Shown here one piece after another: positions 26,032 through 34,411 of a stretch of DNA of 57,750 nucleotides. This DNA is from Candidatus Bathyarchaeota archaeon (GTDB lineage: Archaea; Thermoproteota; Bathyarchaeia; TCS64). The notes under the pieces are model-generated. The model searched no databases, had not been told where the DNA came from, and saw nothing but the letters and a program-made list of their open reading frames with translations. The stretch is taken from the NCBI GenBank assembly GCA_017883585.1, contig JADGNG010000081.1, positions 1 through 57,750 of the forward strand. Direction: 5' to 3'. The position numbers were made by a program, and so were the translations under genes. Positions within the stretch are counted from its first letter, which is position 1, and each line of letters starts with the position of its first letter.

Positions 26032-26517
26032 TCAACCATTTAGTAAATTAATGATAATTTTGGCGATGATGTCGGTGCCCTTCTCAACCTCTGGGGTGAT
26101 ACCCTCCCCTAGTTCTATATTCACGCCCTGGATTCCGAGTAGGGCAACCTTCGGGCAGATCGACTTCTCGATGTAGTTGATGAAGATGTGGAGTGGGAGG
26201 CTGTGCGTCGATATAGAGATGTTGGCTATCATCCTAGAAGGGATGATCCGCCCCTCCCCGGGGGCCCCCTTGAAATTGGCGGCATCGATGAGGAGGACGT
26301 GTGTGGGCGCGAAGTCCCGGATCACACCGGTGTAGCTCTCGGGCACAGTCTCCGTTGGGAGAAGCTGCACACTCGGCAGGAGCTTACCTTCAAGAAGCTC
26401 GAGCACCTTGAGGCCGACGACGTCATCGTGCCTAATCTGGCTCCCGATGCCGACGAGGACGACCCTCCGCCCCTCTGGCCCGCCGAAGAAAACCCTAAGC
26501 TCCTCCCTGAGAGACAC
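26032..26517 (-). CDS. hycI: [NiFe] hydrogenase maturation endopeptidase (HycI family)
   Basis: 161 residues. The enzyme trims the C-terminal tail of the hydrogenase large subunit after nickel insertion. Metal ligands are visible: RHDDVVG (acidic residue 31-32), LLIDAA (Asp78) and STHSLPLH (His105). The VGIGSQIRHDD opening is family-specific. It sits 125 bases upstream of nuoA on the same strand, which supports the view that the large subunit at 23459 is a real hydrogenase. Start GTG 26517. A decayed relative lies at 48870-49353. Confidence 0.92.
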   Translation of the reverse strand: MSLREELRVFFGGPEGRRVVLVGIGSQIRHDDVVGLKVLELLEGKLLPSVQLLPTETVPESYTGVIRDFAPTHVLLIDAANFKGAPGEGRIIPSRMIANISISTHSLPLHIFINYIEKSICPKVALLGIQGVNIELGEGITPEVEKGTDIIAKIIINLLNG

Positions 26518-26547
26518 GCGTTAGGGCTTGAATCACGGGGTTAAAAT

Positions 26548-27606
26548 CTATTCTATTGCGACCCCGGTCAGCTTTCGGTATAGATCGGTGGCGTTTACCC
26601 TAGACTCCACACCCTCGATGACTGCCACACCGGTCCTGAAGACGCTCCCGGTCATCCCAAACCCGTCGAGGAAGGTCAAACCGAGGCGTGTTGTAAGACT
26701 CTTTTTGAGTTTGAGGCGGGCGAGCCTTCCCCCGATTTCGTCTAGGTTCAGGTCGAGCAGTTCCTTTGGGGTTAGAGTGAAGACGCGCTTCCCGCTTCGT
26801 CCACATATCTCCTCAACGGGGTTATCTACGCTGGCCAATGCAGAGTGGGTGCCGCACACCTTGCACGCCTCCGCCTTCGCGAGGTTGATCTTCTCGAGGC
26901 TCAGTTCTTCGATGTCGAAGTAGAGGAGTTTCCCGGCTAGGTTTGGTTTCTTCCTGAGGATGATTCTTACCGCCTCTGATACCTGTATACTGGCGATTAC
27001 ACTGATGACGGAGGGTGTGACTCCGACGGTGGCGCACGTTGGTACGTTCGCCTCGTCGATGTTCCCCTGCCAGCACTCAAGGCACGGAGTCTCACCTGGT
27101 ATGATTGTAGACACATTCCCCACATGGGTTATCACAGCACCGTAGATGTAGGGAATTCCCCTCTCCACGCATGCCCGGTTGAGGGCGAGGCGAGGGGTAA
27201 GACGGTCAAGACCGTCGACGACGAGGTCAACACCCTCCACCAGCATCGAGGCGGTACGGTTATTCATCGAGGCGGGTATCGCCTCGATCTCGATAAAGGG
27301 GTTAACTTTGCGGAGCCTCATCTCCGCCGCCTCTACTTTCGGGTAGCCGACGACGTCGACTCCGTAGAGGTGCTGCCTCTGAAGGTTGCTCATCTCCACC
27401 ACGTCCCTGTCGACGAGCCTGATGTATCCTACACCCATGGTAGCTAGCTGGACGGATAGCTGGCACCCAAGCCCACCGACTCCAGCTACAAGCACGCGTG
27501 CCCCCTTGAGTCTCTTCTGCCCGATTGACCCTATCTCGGCTAGAACGAGCTGACGTGAGTAGTAGGCAAGTTCATCGGGGGTGAGATCGCTATTGGGGAT
27601 AGCCAT
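26548..27606 (-). CDS. ThiF/MoeB/HesA-family E1-like adenylyltransferase
   Basis: 352 residues. Adenylates the C-terminus of a small ubiquitin-like sulfur carrier for molybdopterin or thiamine synthesis, tRNA thiolation or protein tagging. Visible: ATP-binding loop GVGGLG (42-47), RLVDRDVVEMSNLQRQ, a zinc site made of Cys175/Cys178 and Cys248/Cys251, and a candidate active Cys191 in PTCATVGVTP. The extra C-terminal domain (about 260-352) occurs in several archaeal members. It precedes hycI by 30 bases on the same strand. No small carrier gene is adjacent. Confidence 0.85.
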   Translation of the reverse strand: MAIPNSDLTPDELAYYSRQLVLAEIGSIGQKRLKGARVLVAGVGGLGCQLSVQLATMGVGYIRLVDRDVVEMSNLQRQHLYGVDVVGYPKVEAAEMRLRKVNPFIEIEAIPASMNNRTASMLVEGVDLVVDGLDRLTPRLALNRACVERGIPYIYGAVITHVGNVSTIIPGETPCLECWQGNIDEANVPTCATVGVTPSVISVIASIQVSEAVRIILRKKPNLAGKLLYFDIEELSLEKINLAKAEACKVCGTHSALASVDNPVEEICGRSGKRVFTLTPKELLDLNLDEIGGRLARLKLKKSLTTRLGLTFLDGFGMTGSVFRTGVAVIEGVESRVNATDLYRKLTGVAIE

Positions 27607-27652
27607 GGATCAGAGAGCACTTCGGTGATTGAAAAGAATACACCCGTTTCCC

Positions 27653-28339
27653 CTACTTGTTGAAGAGATTCTGGATGTTCCCCCACTCGATGGCAAGTAT
27701 GAAGGCTAATACAAATGATGATCCGTGTATGAGGACGTTGACATCCCGCCCATAGCTTAGAAACGAGTTCGTGTAGAACACCATCCACCCACAGATGGCT
27801 AGGAAAACAAGCAGATTAACGAGTATAACCCCCCTTTTCCCCGTCGATGTGCCTCTAGCATCACTAAATAGGTCCCAGAAGTTGACTAAGCAAAACCCCG
27901 TGACAGCCCCCTCCGAGGCGTACACGAGCCCGGAGGCACCAATCGAACCTATGTTCGCGACTATTATCCAGAGAACATTCGAAAGGACTGTTGCAGCTAA
28001 GATTGCGATGATGAAGAAGTGGACCCGACTAACCACCTCTTCGGATGGCATGTAGTAATTGGTGAAGGAGAAGACTAATACGAAGGAGAAGATTCCGATC
28101 AGGTTCATGACCAGATGACTCAGGTCGCTGTGAACGAAAAGGGATGTGACAACACCCCACGGCGTTGACCTAGATGCAACTAGAAAGCCATTGAGCCAAG
28201 GATATGCCAGATTGAGGGCAAATACGATGGCGCAGAGGCTGAGAACCGCTAGGTAAAAGTTAAATAGCACCTTGAAATCTAAAAATAAGGCCCTAAGCCT
28301 CGACGCAACGTCATCACGCTTTTCCCCAAGGCTATACAA
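27653..28339 (-). CDS. Rhomboid-family intramembrane serine protease
   Basis: 228 residues, six helices. Rhomboid marks: FVHSDLSHLVMNL (HxxxHLxxN, residues 70-79), the catalytic Ser136 in IGASGLVYA, and the partner His near residue 208 in VLIHGSSFVLAF. It should cut membrane proteins within the bilayer. Same strand as the ThiF gene, 47 bases upstream of it. The assignment rests on the Ser/His dyad and topology. Confidence 0.88.
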   Translation of the reverse strand: MYSLGEKRDDVASRLRALFLDFKVLFNFYLAVLSLCAIVFALNLAYPWLNGFLVASRSTPWGVVTSLFVHSDLSHLVMNLIGIFSFVLVFSFTNYYMPSEEVVSRVHFFIIAILAATVLSNVLWIIVANIGSIGASGLVYASEGAVTGFCLVNFWDLFSDARGTSTGKRGVILVNLLVFLAICGWMVFYTNSFLSYGRDVNVLIHGSSFVLAFILAIEWGNIQNLFNK

Positions 28340-28420
28340 GTCTCTTACCTGATCGGCATCCTATCGATTCTACTCACGTTGGAAGTCCTGATAAAACCTA
28401 GGAGTGGAAAACTCAACGGA

Positions 28421-29353
28421 TTAGATGGAACGTAATTCCCCGAGGAGGTTAGCCTTGTCGTACTTTGCTGTGACAAGTATGTAGTTGTCGATGATCTGAA
28501 AATCAGTCGCATTCAGATTTGCCTGCTTTATCTTGTCTATGTCTCGCTGGGCAGCAGAGGTCGTGTTAAAGACGTAGACACTGCTTGTGATTAAAGTGTT
28601 GGAGTCGTACCTCACTATCGTAGCTGTAGCCACAACATCGGTGACTGCGTAGGGGAACTTGGAGTATGAGTAGGCGAGTTCGACGCCTTTCCCCTGCGAG
28701 AGTAGATACAGGGACGCCTTCACTTCCGACTCATCGATAAGTCTAGTCGTTCCAGCCTCGTTATCCAGGGCGGTCTTAATGAGGTCCATCCCACTTATGC
28801 CATCCGAATAGAGGAGGTAGCCGTCCCTTAAGCAGGCGTAGCCGTTTACATAGGCGGGTGAGTCGGAAGTGAACCGGGTGACCTGATAAATGATGTTCTG
28901 TCCGTATGAATATGCAGCTGAGCTCATAATCGGTAACTCACCCTGTAATTCTGCATAGGTTGCTGAGTTAGTCTTAATGACATTCAGTGTGAGCTCATCC
29001 GAGTTTGGGTTGGGGTTCGCATATGACGCAGTGACCAAATACTGGGAATTGGTAACATTGACCTTCGAGAAGCCTGACAAGACAAGTAGCTCCTCGGAAG
29101 TGAAGACGCTGAAGTCCCCGTTTACGGTGTGGATGTTTGTGAAGTTCATCACCGTAATTTTATCGGGGCCTTTCGCTACGAACCTCATCCAGTTGGGGGT
29201 CACTACACTGTAGGTTGAGGGAATATGCTGGAGGGTCTGGAGACGGGGGAGGTAGATTATGGCGAGGGCAGCAGCCGACAGGACTATGAAAGTCGCTACA
29301 AAAGAGACTATCAATATTCTATTCCCTTTACTAATGCTCTTTATTCCCATCAA
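28421..29353 (-). CDS. Membrane-anchored extracellular protein, function unknown
   Basis: 310 residues. A signal anchor (about 11-35) is followed by an outside domain rich in Asn, Thr, Ser and Tyr with several N-glycosylation sequons (NFT, NVT, NTT, NAT). No Cys pairs in a known pattern and no recognisable catalytic motif. I do not know the family. Repeated pattern: short hydrophobic beta strands (VVTPNWMRFVAKG, YVNGYACLRDGYLLYSDG) suggest a beta-rich fold, possibly two related halves. Same strand as the rhomboid gene downstream, gap about 80 bases; it could be a substrate or partner, which is speculation. Confidence 0.6.
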   Translation of the reverse strand: MMGIKSISKGNRILIVSFVATFIVLSAAALAIIYLPRLQTLQHIPSTYSVVTPNWMRFVAKGPDKITVMNFTNIHTVNGDFSVFTSEELLVLSGFSKVNVTNSQYLVTASYANPNPNSDELTLNVIKTNSATYAELQGELPIMSSAAYSYGQNIIYQVTRFTSDSPAYVNGYACLRDGYLLYSDGISGMDLIKTALDNEAGTTRLIDESEVKASLYLLSQGKGVELAYSYSKFPYAVTDVVATATIVRYDSNTLITSSVYVFNTTSAAQRDIDKIKQANLNATDFQIIDNYILVTAKYDKANLLGELRSI

Positions 29354-29407
29354 AATCCCCCCATTGCTAAATTCTTAAATAAGAAGTTACAATTAAAGTA
29401 ACAACAC

Positions 29408-29839
29408 TTGTCGAATAATAAGCAGATATTAATAAAATCTACACGATTAGCAGTAATACTAACCATAGTGAATGTAGTTCTCAGCCTTGCCCTATCTAAA
29501 GTTTTTTCCGGAGGTCTAGAGCCAGGTCAAATCACGGGATGGTTTGGCAATGTGACACTCCTTGAGGCGATGGTCCTGTTACTATACGGGGGAGCCGTGG
29601 ACTTCACGAGCTCCATTAAGTGGGTATCGGTCTTTAGACTTTTGAGGATACCCACCAGGGTGAAGGAAGAGGAGGAGACATCTGACGCCAACCTAGTGAA
29701 TAAGGCCAAGAGTTCCAAGCAGAAGGAGGAAGTGGATATCGAGAGGTCCCGGAGTGGTGAGAGAAGGGCAATCAGCTACGTGCTTAGTGGTGTTATCCTC
29801 ATTTCAGAAATCGTGGTAATGGCTCTGCTGAGTGGCTAG
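29408..29839 (+). CDS. Small membrane protein with charged loop, function unknown
   Basis: 143 residues. Helices at about 12-30, 45-65 and 122-141 flank a cytoplasmic loop rich in Lys, Glu and Arg (about 82-120). No family recognised. TTG 29408 is the apparent start; it is divergent from the anchored protein at 28421, so a start codon and promoter must lie in the 54-base gap, which is AT-rich. It converges on the peptide-binding protein gene. Confidence 0.55.
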   Translation: MSNNKQILIKSTRLAVILTIVNVVLSLALSKVFSGGLEPGQITGWFGNVTLLEAMVLLLYGGAVDFTSSIKWVSVFRLLRIPTRVKEEEETSDANLVNKAKSSKQKEEVDIERSRSGERRAISYVLSGVILISEIVVMALLSG

Positions 29840-29858
29840 AAAAAAATTAAGAAAAAAA
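29840..29858 (-). terminator. T-rich terminator of the substrate-binding protein gene
   Basis: On the reverse strand the region right after the gene at 29876 reads CTTTTTTTCTTAATTTTTTT, two runs of seven T, typical of archaeal transcript ends. Confidence 0.55.
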
Positions 29859-29875
29859 GATAGGAGTTTCTGTGG

Positions 29876-32398
29876 TTACTTCTTTCTCATCACGGCGAAT
29901 ATCGCTATGATAGCCGCTACAACTGCGATTGCTATCGCGGCATAGAGATAGGTAGTAAGCGAGTTGACACTTCCCGTGAGAGTTGTGACCTGTGTTGTCA
30001 GTGCTGTGACGTCGTCCTTCGTCGCCACCTTGTCAGAGAGTGCGGTTACTGAGCTTGCTGTTGCGTATGGCTGGAGAGCGCTGGTCAGAATATCCTTGAC
30101 AGTTCGAGTCACGAACTTCTGAGAAGGACCTGTGGTCGGTGGGAGTATCTGCTGCACCGTACCTGCGGCTACTAACTGGTCGTAGTAGCTACCTGCAACG
30201 ATCGGCCATGTGCCTGATACAGATGTTGGGACCGTATAGCCTGTGAAGTAGGCTCGTATGTAAGTTGTCGACCAGTCTGGGATGACCATCGCATGGTAGT
30301 TACCTTGGCTATCAGTGAGTGGTGCATATCCCGTATCAACCCACGTAGAGTTGTCCTTGCTCTCCTGTATCCTGACAACGAAGTTCGCGAAGGGTGCACC
30401 CGTTACGGGGTTCTTGAAGACACCTTCAACTGGAACCGCCTGTCCAAAGATGAAGTCTGCAGCTACCTCTGGTGGGGGCGTAACAGGTACTATCGGGCTA
30501 ACACCCGTGTTGTACCCAGCAGCAGCTAACTCGGCCCTTGCGAGGTTAGGATCATATGGATCAGATTTGATCGATGGGTCCTGGAAGCCTGCGCCGAACG
30601 CCTTCAAGATTGTGGTACCTGACTCGCCTGCGCCGTTGAGCAGCTGAGACACTACGAGGTCCCTGGGGACCAGGTAACTTATGGCTTGCCTCACATGGCG
30701 CGCGGCAACCGCTGCGTTAGCGGGGTTGGCCTTACCAGCGGGAGTGCCTAGGCCGGTGCCCACGATGGGGTTCTGCATGTTGAAACCCATCTCCTGCCAG
30801 CCGACCTGCGGCTTGGAGAAGACGTTTGCACCGAGCCCCTTTAGCACGTCCTGGTCGGCGGCTAGCTGGTAGTTAGTGTCAAGCCCGTCGACGTCACCCG
30901 TCCTGTATGCCGCGATCGCAGCATCCTTCTCGACGATTGTGACGACGTAGTAGTTCGCAACAGTGAAGTAACCTAGGGCCTCGAGCCTTGCCTTGTCGAA
31001 GTATCCGTCGAACTTCGTCAGAGTCGAGAGCCTCTTGACGGGGTCGTATCCCTTATAGACGTACGGGCCGGTTCCGAATGGCCCATATGCTGTATAGGAG
31101 CCGGTTCCGCCATATTTCGCTGTGTCCCATGTGAATGTGTAGGGAGCGGCTAGTCCGGTAGCGAACGCGTTCGTGTTCCACTGGCTGTATGGCACCTTCT
31201 CGAGGTAGTGCTTCGGTAGAGGTGAGATTGCACACTCCGTCTGGTTTAGGAAGGCGTAGGGCTGGAGTGTCGAGCCAATTGTAAATTGGTAAGAATACTT
31301 GTCGACGACTTTGAAGGTAGAGGTTGGTGTTGTTATTGCTCCAGCTGAGTTGTCGATCATCGTCGTAGTCCCGTTGAGCCATGTGAATGATACCAGGTTA
31401 CCGAATCGGCTGAGCTTGTCGGATAGACCTACCGAAGCCACTGCAGGCGTCATGAGGGCCTTCTCTGTGAAGAGGTAGTCGTCGGCTGTAACTTCAACGC
31501 CGTCGTGGAATTGCACTCCGGGCTTGATCTTTATTGTCCAGGTTCGTCCATCGGTGGATACCTTGACGCTCGATGCCTCGTTGAGGTACATTGTGTTTGT
31601 GCGTGGGTCAACAAGCTGGAGTCCACCCTGTGTTGCGCCGTAGACGAAGAGGGAGTAGAAAGAGTTGGAGTCGGCGTTGGTCCAAGGGGCTAAACTCGTC
31701 CAGTCGCCGGCCTCAGCGAATGTGTAGGAGGTGACGCCGCTGAAGTACTGTAGGTCGTTGAAGGGGGTCGCCATGCCGCTGAACACCTGTGAGTCTCCGA
31801 AGATCTTTATCTCGGGCTTGCGGGCGATGATGTCACTCGGTAGGTAGACGGGCAAGTATGGTTTGTCTCTGTTGATAACCAAAGACAGCTGCTTGAAGTA
31901 AGTGAGTTGTTGGGTTGAGTCTAGTGATGTGTAGATCTTGTTGAGGAGTGCATTGGCCTCACTGCTGTTGTATAAGGCGTAGTTGTTACCGGTTGGTGGA
32001 AACGCCTCCTTTGTGCCTATATATTGAGACTTGATGTCAGGCACTGGCGAGGTGAATCCCCAGCCTATGAAACCGATGTCGAATCCGCCATCCGTGAAGC
32101 TCTTCCCCATCTTAGATGAGTCCTCTGGGAACAGACGGGCTGTCAGATCGGAGAATGTAACATATACAACCCTCGCGTCAACGCCTACGCTTTGTAGGGC
32201 GTTGGCGATAAGGGCTGCATGCTGCCTTCTGACAGGGTTAGTCGTCGGGGCCAGGAGGGTAATCGAGAATAGGGAAGTCTGGGCTTTCGCTACGGGGGGT
32301 GTTGCTACACTAATTGAGCTGAATAGGAGAATGAACACTAAGAATCCTAGGAGAACACCCTGGAAAGCCTTCGTTGACGTTCTATTACTACTTTCCAT
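29876..32398 (-). CDS. Peptide/nickel ABC transporter substrate-binding protein (SBP_bac_5) with apparent circular permutation and C-terminal anchor
   Basis: 840 residues from ATG 32398. A signal peptide ends near VAKAQ (residue 40). Residues about 45-190 read like the usual C-terminal part of SBP_bac_5 proteins: AALIANALQSVGVDARV, FDIGFIGWGF, NNYALYNSSEANALLNKI, LVINRDKPYLPVYLP. The usual N-terminal part follows: TWTIKIKPGVQFHDG at about 287-300, VTADDYLFTEKAL, then RQAISYLVPRDLVV and the LARAELAAAGY motif that normally precedes the C-terminal lobe. A Pro-rich linker, a beta-sandwich-like domain (about 655-755), a coiled coil and one membrane helix (about 816-836, ending RKK) end the protein. 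Divergent from its own permease genes. Confidence 0.85.
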   Translation of the reverse strand: MESSNRTSTKAFQGVLLGFLVFILLFSSISVATPPVAKAQTSLFSITLLAPTTNPVRRQHAALIANALQSVGVDARVVYVTFSDLTARLFPEDSSKMGKSFTDGGFDIGFIGWGFTSPVPDIKSQYIGTKEAFPPTGNNYALYNSSEANALLNKIYTSLDSTQQLTYFKQLSLVINRDKPYLPVYLPSDIIARKPEIKIFGDSQVFSGMATPFNDLQYFSGVTSYTFAEAGDWTSLAPWTNADSNSFYSLFVYGATQGGLQLVDPRTNTMYLNEASSVKVSTDGRTWTIKIKPGVQFHDGVEVTADDYLFTEKALMTPAVASVGLSDKLSRFGNLVSFTWLNGTTTMIDNSAGAITTPTSTFKVVDKYSYQFTIGSTLQPYAFLNQTECAISPLPKHYLEKVPYSQWNTNAFATGLAAPYTFTWDTAKYGGTGSYTAYGPFGTGPYVYKGYDPVKRLSTLTKFDGYFDKARLEALGYFTVANYYVVTIVEKDAAIAAYRTGDVDGLDTNYQLAADQDVLKGLGANVFSKPQVGWQEMGFNMQNPIVGTGLGTPAGKANPANAAVAARHVRQAISYLVPRDLVVSQLLNGAGESGTTILKAFGAGFQDPSIKSDPYDPNLARAELAAAGYNTGVSPIVPVTPPPEVAADFIFGQAVPVEGVFKNPVTGAPFANFVVRIQESKDNSTWVDTGYAPLTDSQGNYHAMVIPDWSTTYIRAYFTGYTVPTSVSGTWPIVAGSYYDQLVAAGTVQQILPPTTGPSQKFVTRTVKDILTSALQPYATASSVTALSDKVATKDDVTALTTQVTTLTGSVNSLTTYLYAAIAIAVVAAIIAIFAVMRKK

Positions 32399-32440
32399 TT
32401 TTCTATACACTTCTCCTAGTCTTCCTTTCGGTTCCCGGCT

Positions 32441-32450
32441 ATTTTAAATG
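32441..32450. promoter_or_regulatory. AT box in the divergent promoter of the peptide transporter
   Basis: ATTTTAAATG is almost symmetric and lies about 41 bases before the permease start (32491) and 43 before the binding-protein start (32398). It could serve one or both directions. A reverse-strand AGGAG at 32413-32417 would be the ribosome-binding site of the binding protein. Confidence 0.4.
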
Positions 32451-32490
32451 TTTGGCGTCAATTGGAATAAGAGTAGGAAGGGGTAGATGT

Positions 32491-33459
32491 ATGGCTGGAA
32501 TAACGAAGTACATTATACGTAGGCTTCTCTTCATGATCCCCGTTTTTCTAGGGGTCTCGATCCTCACCTTCGCCATAGTTAATTCGGCTGGTGACCCTAT
32601 TGCGCTTATCAGGCAAGGCCTCAGACAGGCATCGCCGGAGGTCCTAGCGGCATTAAGGGCATATTATCACATTGATCAGCCCCTTTACATCAGGTACCTC
32701 TACTGGCTCTGGGATATCCTACACCTCAACCTCGGCGTGAGCATCTCTGGCACACCCGTGATCGACAGGATGGGTCCCTGGGTTCTCACAACCCTTGAGT
32801 TGCAGATACCGGCACTGATACTCGCGGCGTTGATTGGGATCCCTCTTGGCGTATACTCGGCGAGGCATCAGTACTCGAAAAGGGACATAACTGTGACTAG
32901 CTTTGCCCTATTCGGTTACTCTATGCCCACATTCTGGCTTGGGCTAATGATGATTATTATCTTCTCCCTCTACTTGGGGTGGCTCCCATCAGCGGGGGCT
33001 GTCGGTATAACACACCTATGGTGGGGGAGCGAGTTAGGGGATAGACTGGCTCATCTTATAATGCCACTTTTAGTCTTAACATACGTTGAGTTGGCGACCT
33101 TTGTTCGCCTAATGAGGGGCAACATGCTGCAGACCCTAAGAGACGACTATGTTTTAGCCGCTCGCAGCTCCGGGTTAAGTGAAAGAACTGTCGTCTATAA
33201 GCACGCTCTGAGAAACGCGATTACCCCAATAATTACAATACTCGGGTTAAGCTTCGGCTCAGCGTTATCCGGCGCTCCTGGGCTTGAGACGACCTTCAGC
33301 TGGCCCGGTTTAGGGTACCAATTCGTTCAAGCAACATTTGCACTCGACATTCCAATGATCATCGGGATCACTGTCGTCATTACGATTATGCTAATGGTGG
33401 CGAACCTTATCACAGATCTCGTCTACGGGATGGTTGATCCCCGTATCAGGCTTAGTTAG
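32491..33459 (+). CDS. ABC transporter permease, DppB/OppB type
   Basis: 322 residues, six helices. Starts at ATG 32491 (AGGAAGGGGTAG upstream); the frame is open further upstream but that part overlaps the divergent promoter. DppB signatures: YIIRRLLFMIPVFLGVSIL opening, YLYWLWDILHLNLGVSIS, and the EAA-type coupling loop LVLAARSSGLSERTVVYKHA region near 235. Works with the DppC-type permease just downstream to import peptides, nickel chelates or oligosaccharides. Confidence 0.93.
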   Translation: MAGITKYIIRRLLFMIPVFLGVSILTFAIVNSAGDPIALIRQGLRQASPEVLAALRAYYHIDQPLYIRYLYWLWDILHLNLGVSISGTPVIDRMGPWVLTTLELQIPALILAALIGIPLGVYSARHQYSKRDITVTSFALFGYSMPTFWLGLMMIIIFSLYLGWLPSAGAVGITHLWWGSELGDRLAHLIMPLLVLTYVELATFVRLMRGNMLQTLRDDYVLAARSSGLSERTVVYKHALRNAITPIITILGLSFGSALSGAPGLETTFSWPGLGYQFVQATFALDIPMIIGITVVITIMLMVANLITDLVYGMVDPRIRLS

Positions 33460-33470
33460 GGGGTTGTTGC

Positions 33471-34400
33471 ATGGAAAATAAGGATTCTAAGACTATACTG
33501 AACGTCGATCAGGAGAGAATCGAGAAGAGGAGGGAGGCGAGCCAGTGGGCGGTTGCATGGAGGAGGTTCAGGAGGAACAAGGCTGGTCTCGCAGGTCTAT
33601 TCATTGTACTCTTCTTCGCCTTCATCGCTCTGACGAGCCCATGGCTCGCACCGTATCCAGCGAGGAGTTTTCAGGCTCTTTATGAGGGGGAGGCAGGGCA
33701 ATCGCCATCGCTTAAGCATCCATTTGGGACAAGCAAGACGGGGCTCGATGTATATAGTGAGGTTCTTCACGGGTCACTTGGGGACCTCTACGTAGGAGTG
33801 GGGGCGACAGCTATCGCAGTGCTGATCGGTATCACCGTTGGCTCAATAGCGGGGTACTCGCGAGGAGGCCTGGGAGATGTATTGTTGATGCTTTCACAGA
33901 TATTCTACACCATTCCCCTGCTGCCGCTAATCCTTCTAGCAGCGCGTGTTTTTCTAATACTCGTAGCTCAGGGATTTGGGCTAACACTAATAATGCTTCT
34001 GTTGGGGGTTTTTGGCTGGTCAACCATCGCCTTTATCGTGAGGGGTGAGATACTCAAGGTCAGGGAGCTCGAGTATATACAAGCCTCTCGGGCACTGGGA
34101 GCCAGTAAGAGTAGGATAATACTCCGACACGTCATCCCTAACATCCTCACCCCCGTCATAGTCACGGCGACTCTCCTTATCGCAGGCAACATCCTGACCG
34201 AGGTAGTGATAAGCTTCTTAGGATTTGGTGATGTGAACACGTCGACTTGGGGGCTTACAATTCAAGAAGGTTATGCATATATCAGGACGGAGTGGTGGAC
34301 CACGGTATTCCCTGGCCTCGCCACGTTGTTCGCCGTTCTCGGGTTTAACCTCGTTGGCGATGGCCTATCGGACGCAATGAATCCGAGGCTGAGGGACTAG
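33471..34400 (+). CDS. ABC transporter permease, DppC/OppC type
   Basis: 309 residues. Charged N-terminal tail (to about 35), first helix, an outside domain with PFGTSKTGLDVYSEVLHG (the DppC hallmark HxxGTDxxGRDxxSRxxxG), then five helices. The coupling loop reads EYIQASRALGASKSRIILRH. Eleven bases after DppB, twelve before the first ATPase gene. Confidence 0.93.
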   Translation: MENKDSKTILNVDQERIEKRREASQWAVAWRRFRRNKAGLAGLFIVLFFAFIALTSPWLAPYPARSFQALYEGEAGQSPSLKHPFGTSKTGLDVYSEVLHGSLGDLYVGVGATAIAVLIGITVGSIAGYSRGGLGDVLLMLSQIFYTIPLLPLILLAARVFLILVAQGFGLTLIMLLLGVFGWSTIAFIVRGEILKVRELEYIQASRALGASKSRIILRHVIPNILTPVIVTATLLIAGNILTEVVISFLGFGDVNTSTWGLTIQEGYAYIRTEWWTTVFPGLATLFAVLGFNLVGDGLSDAMNPRLRD

Positions 34401-34411
34401 GTGGTTTAAAT

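Noticed and set aside
32374..32490. Upstream extension of the DppB-type permease
   Set aside because: It would overlap the divergent binding-protein start and promoter; the family N-terminus begins at 32491.
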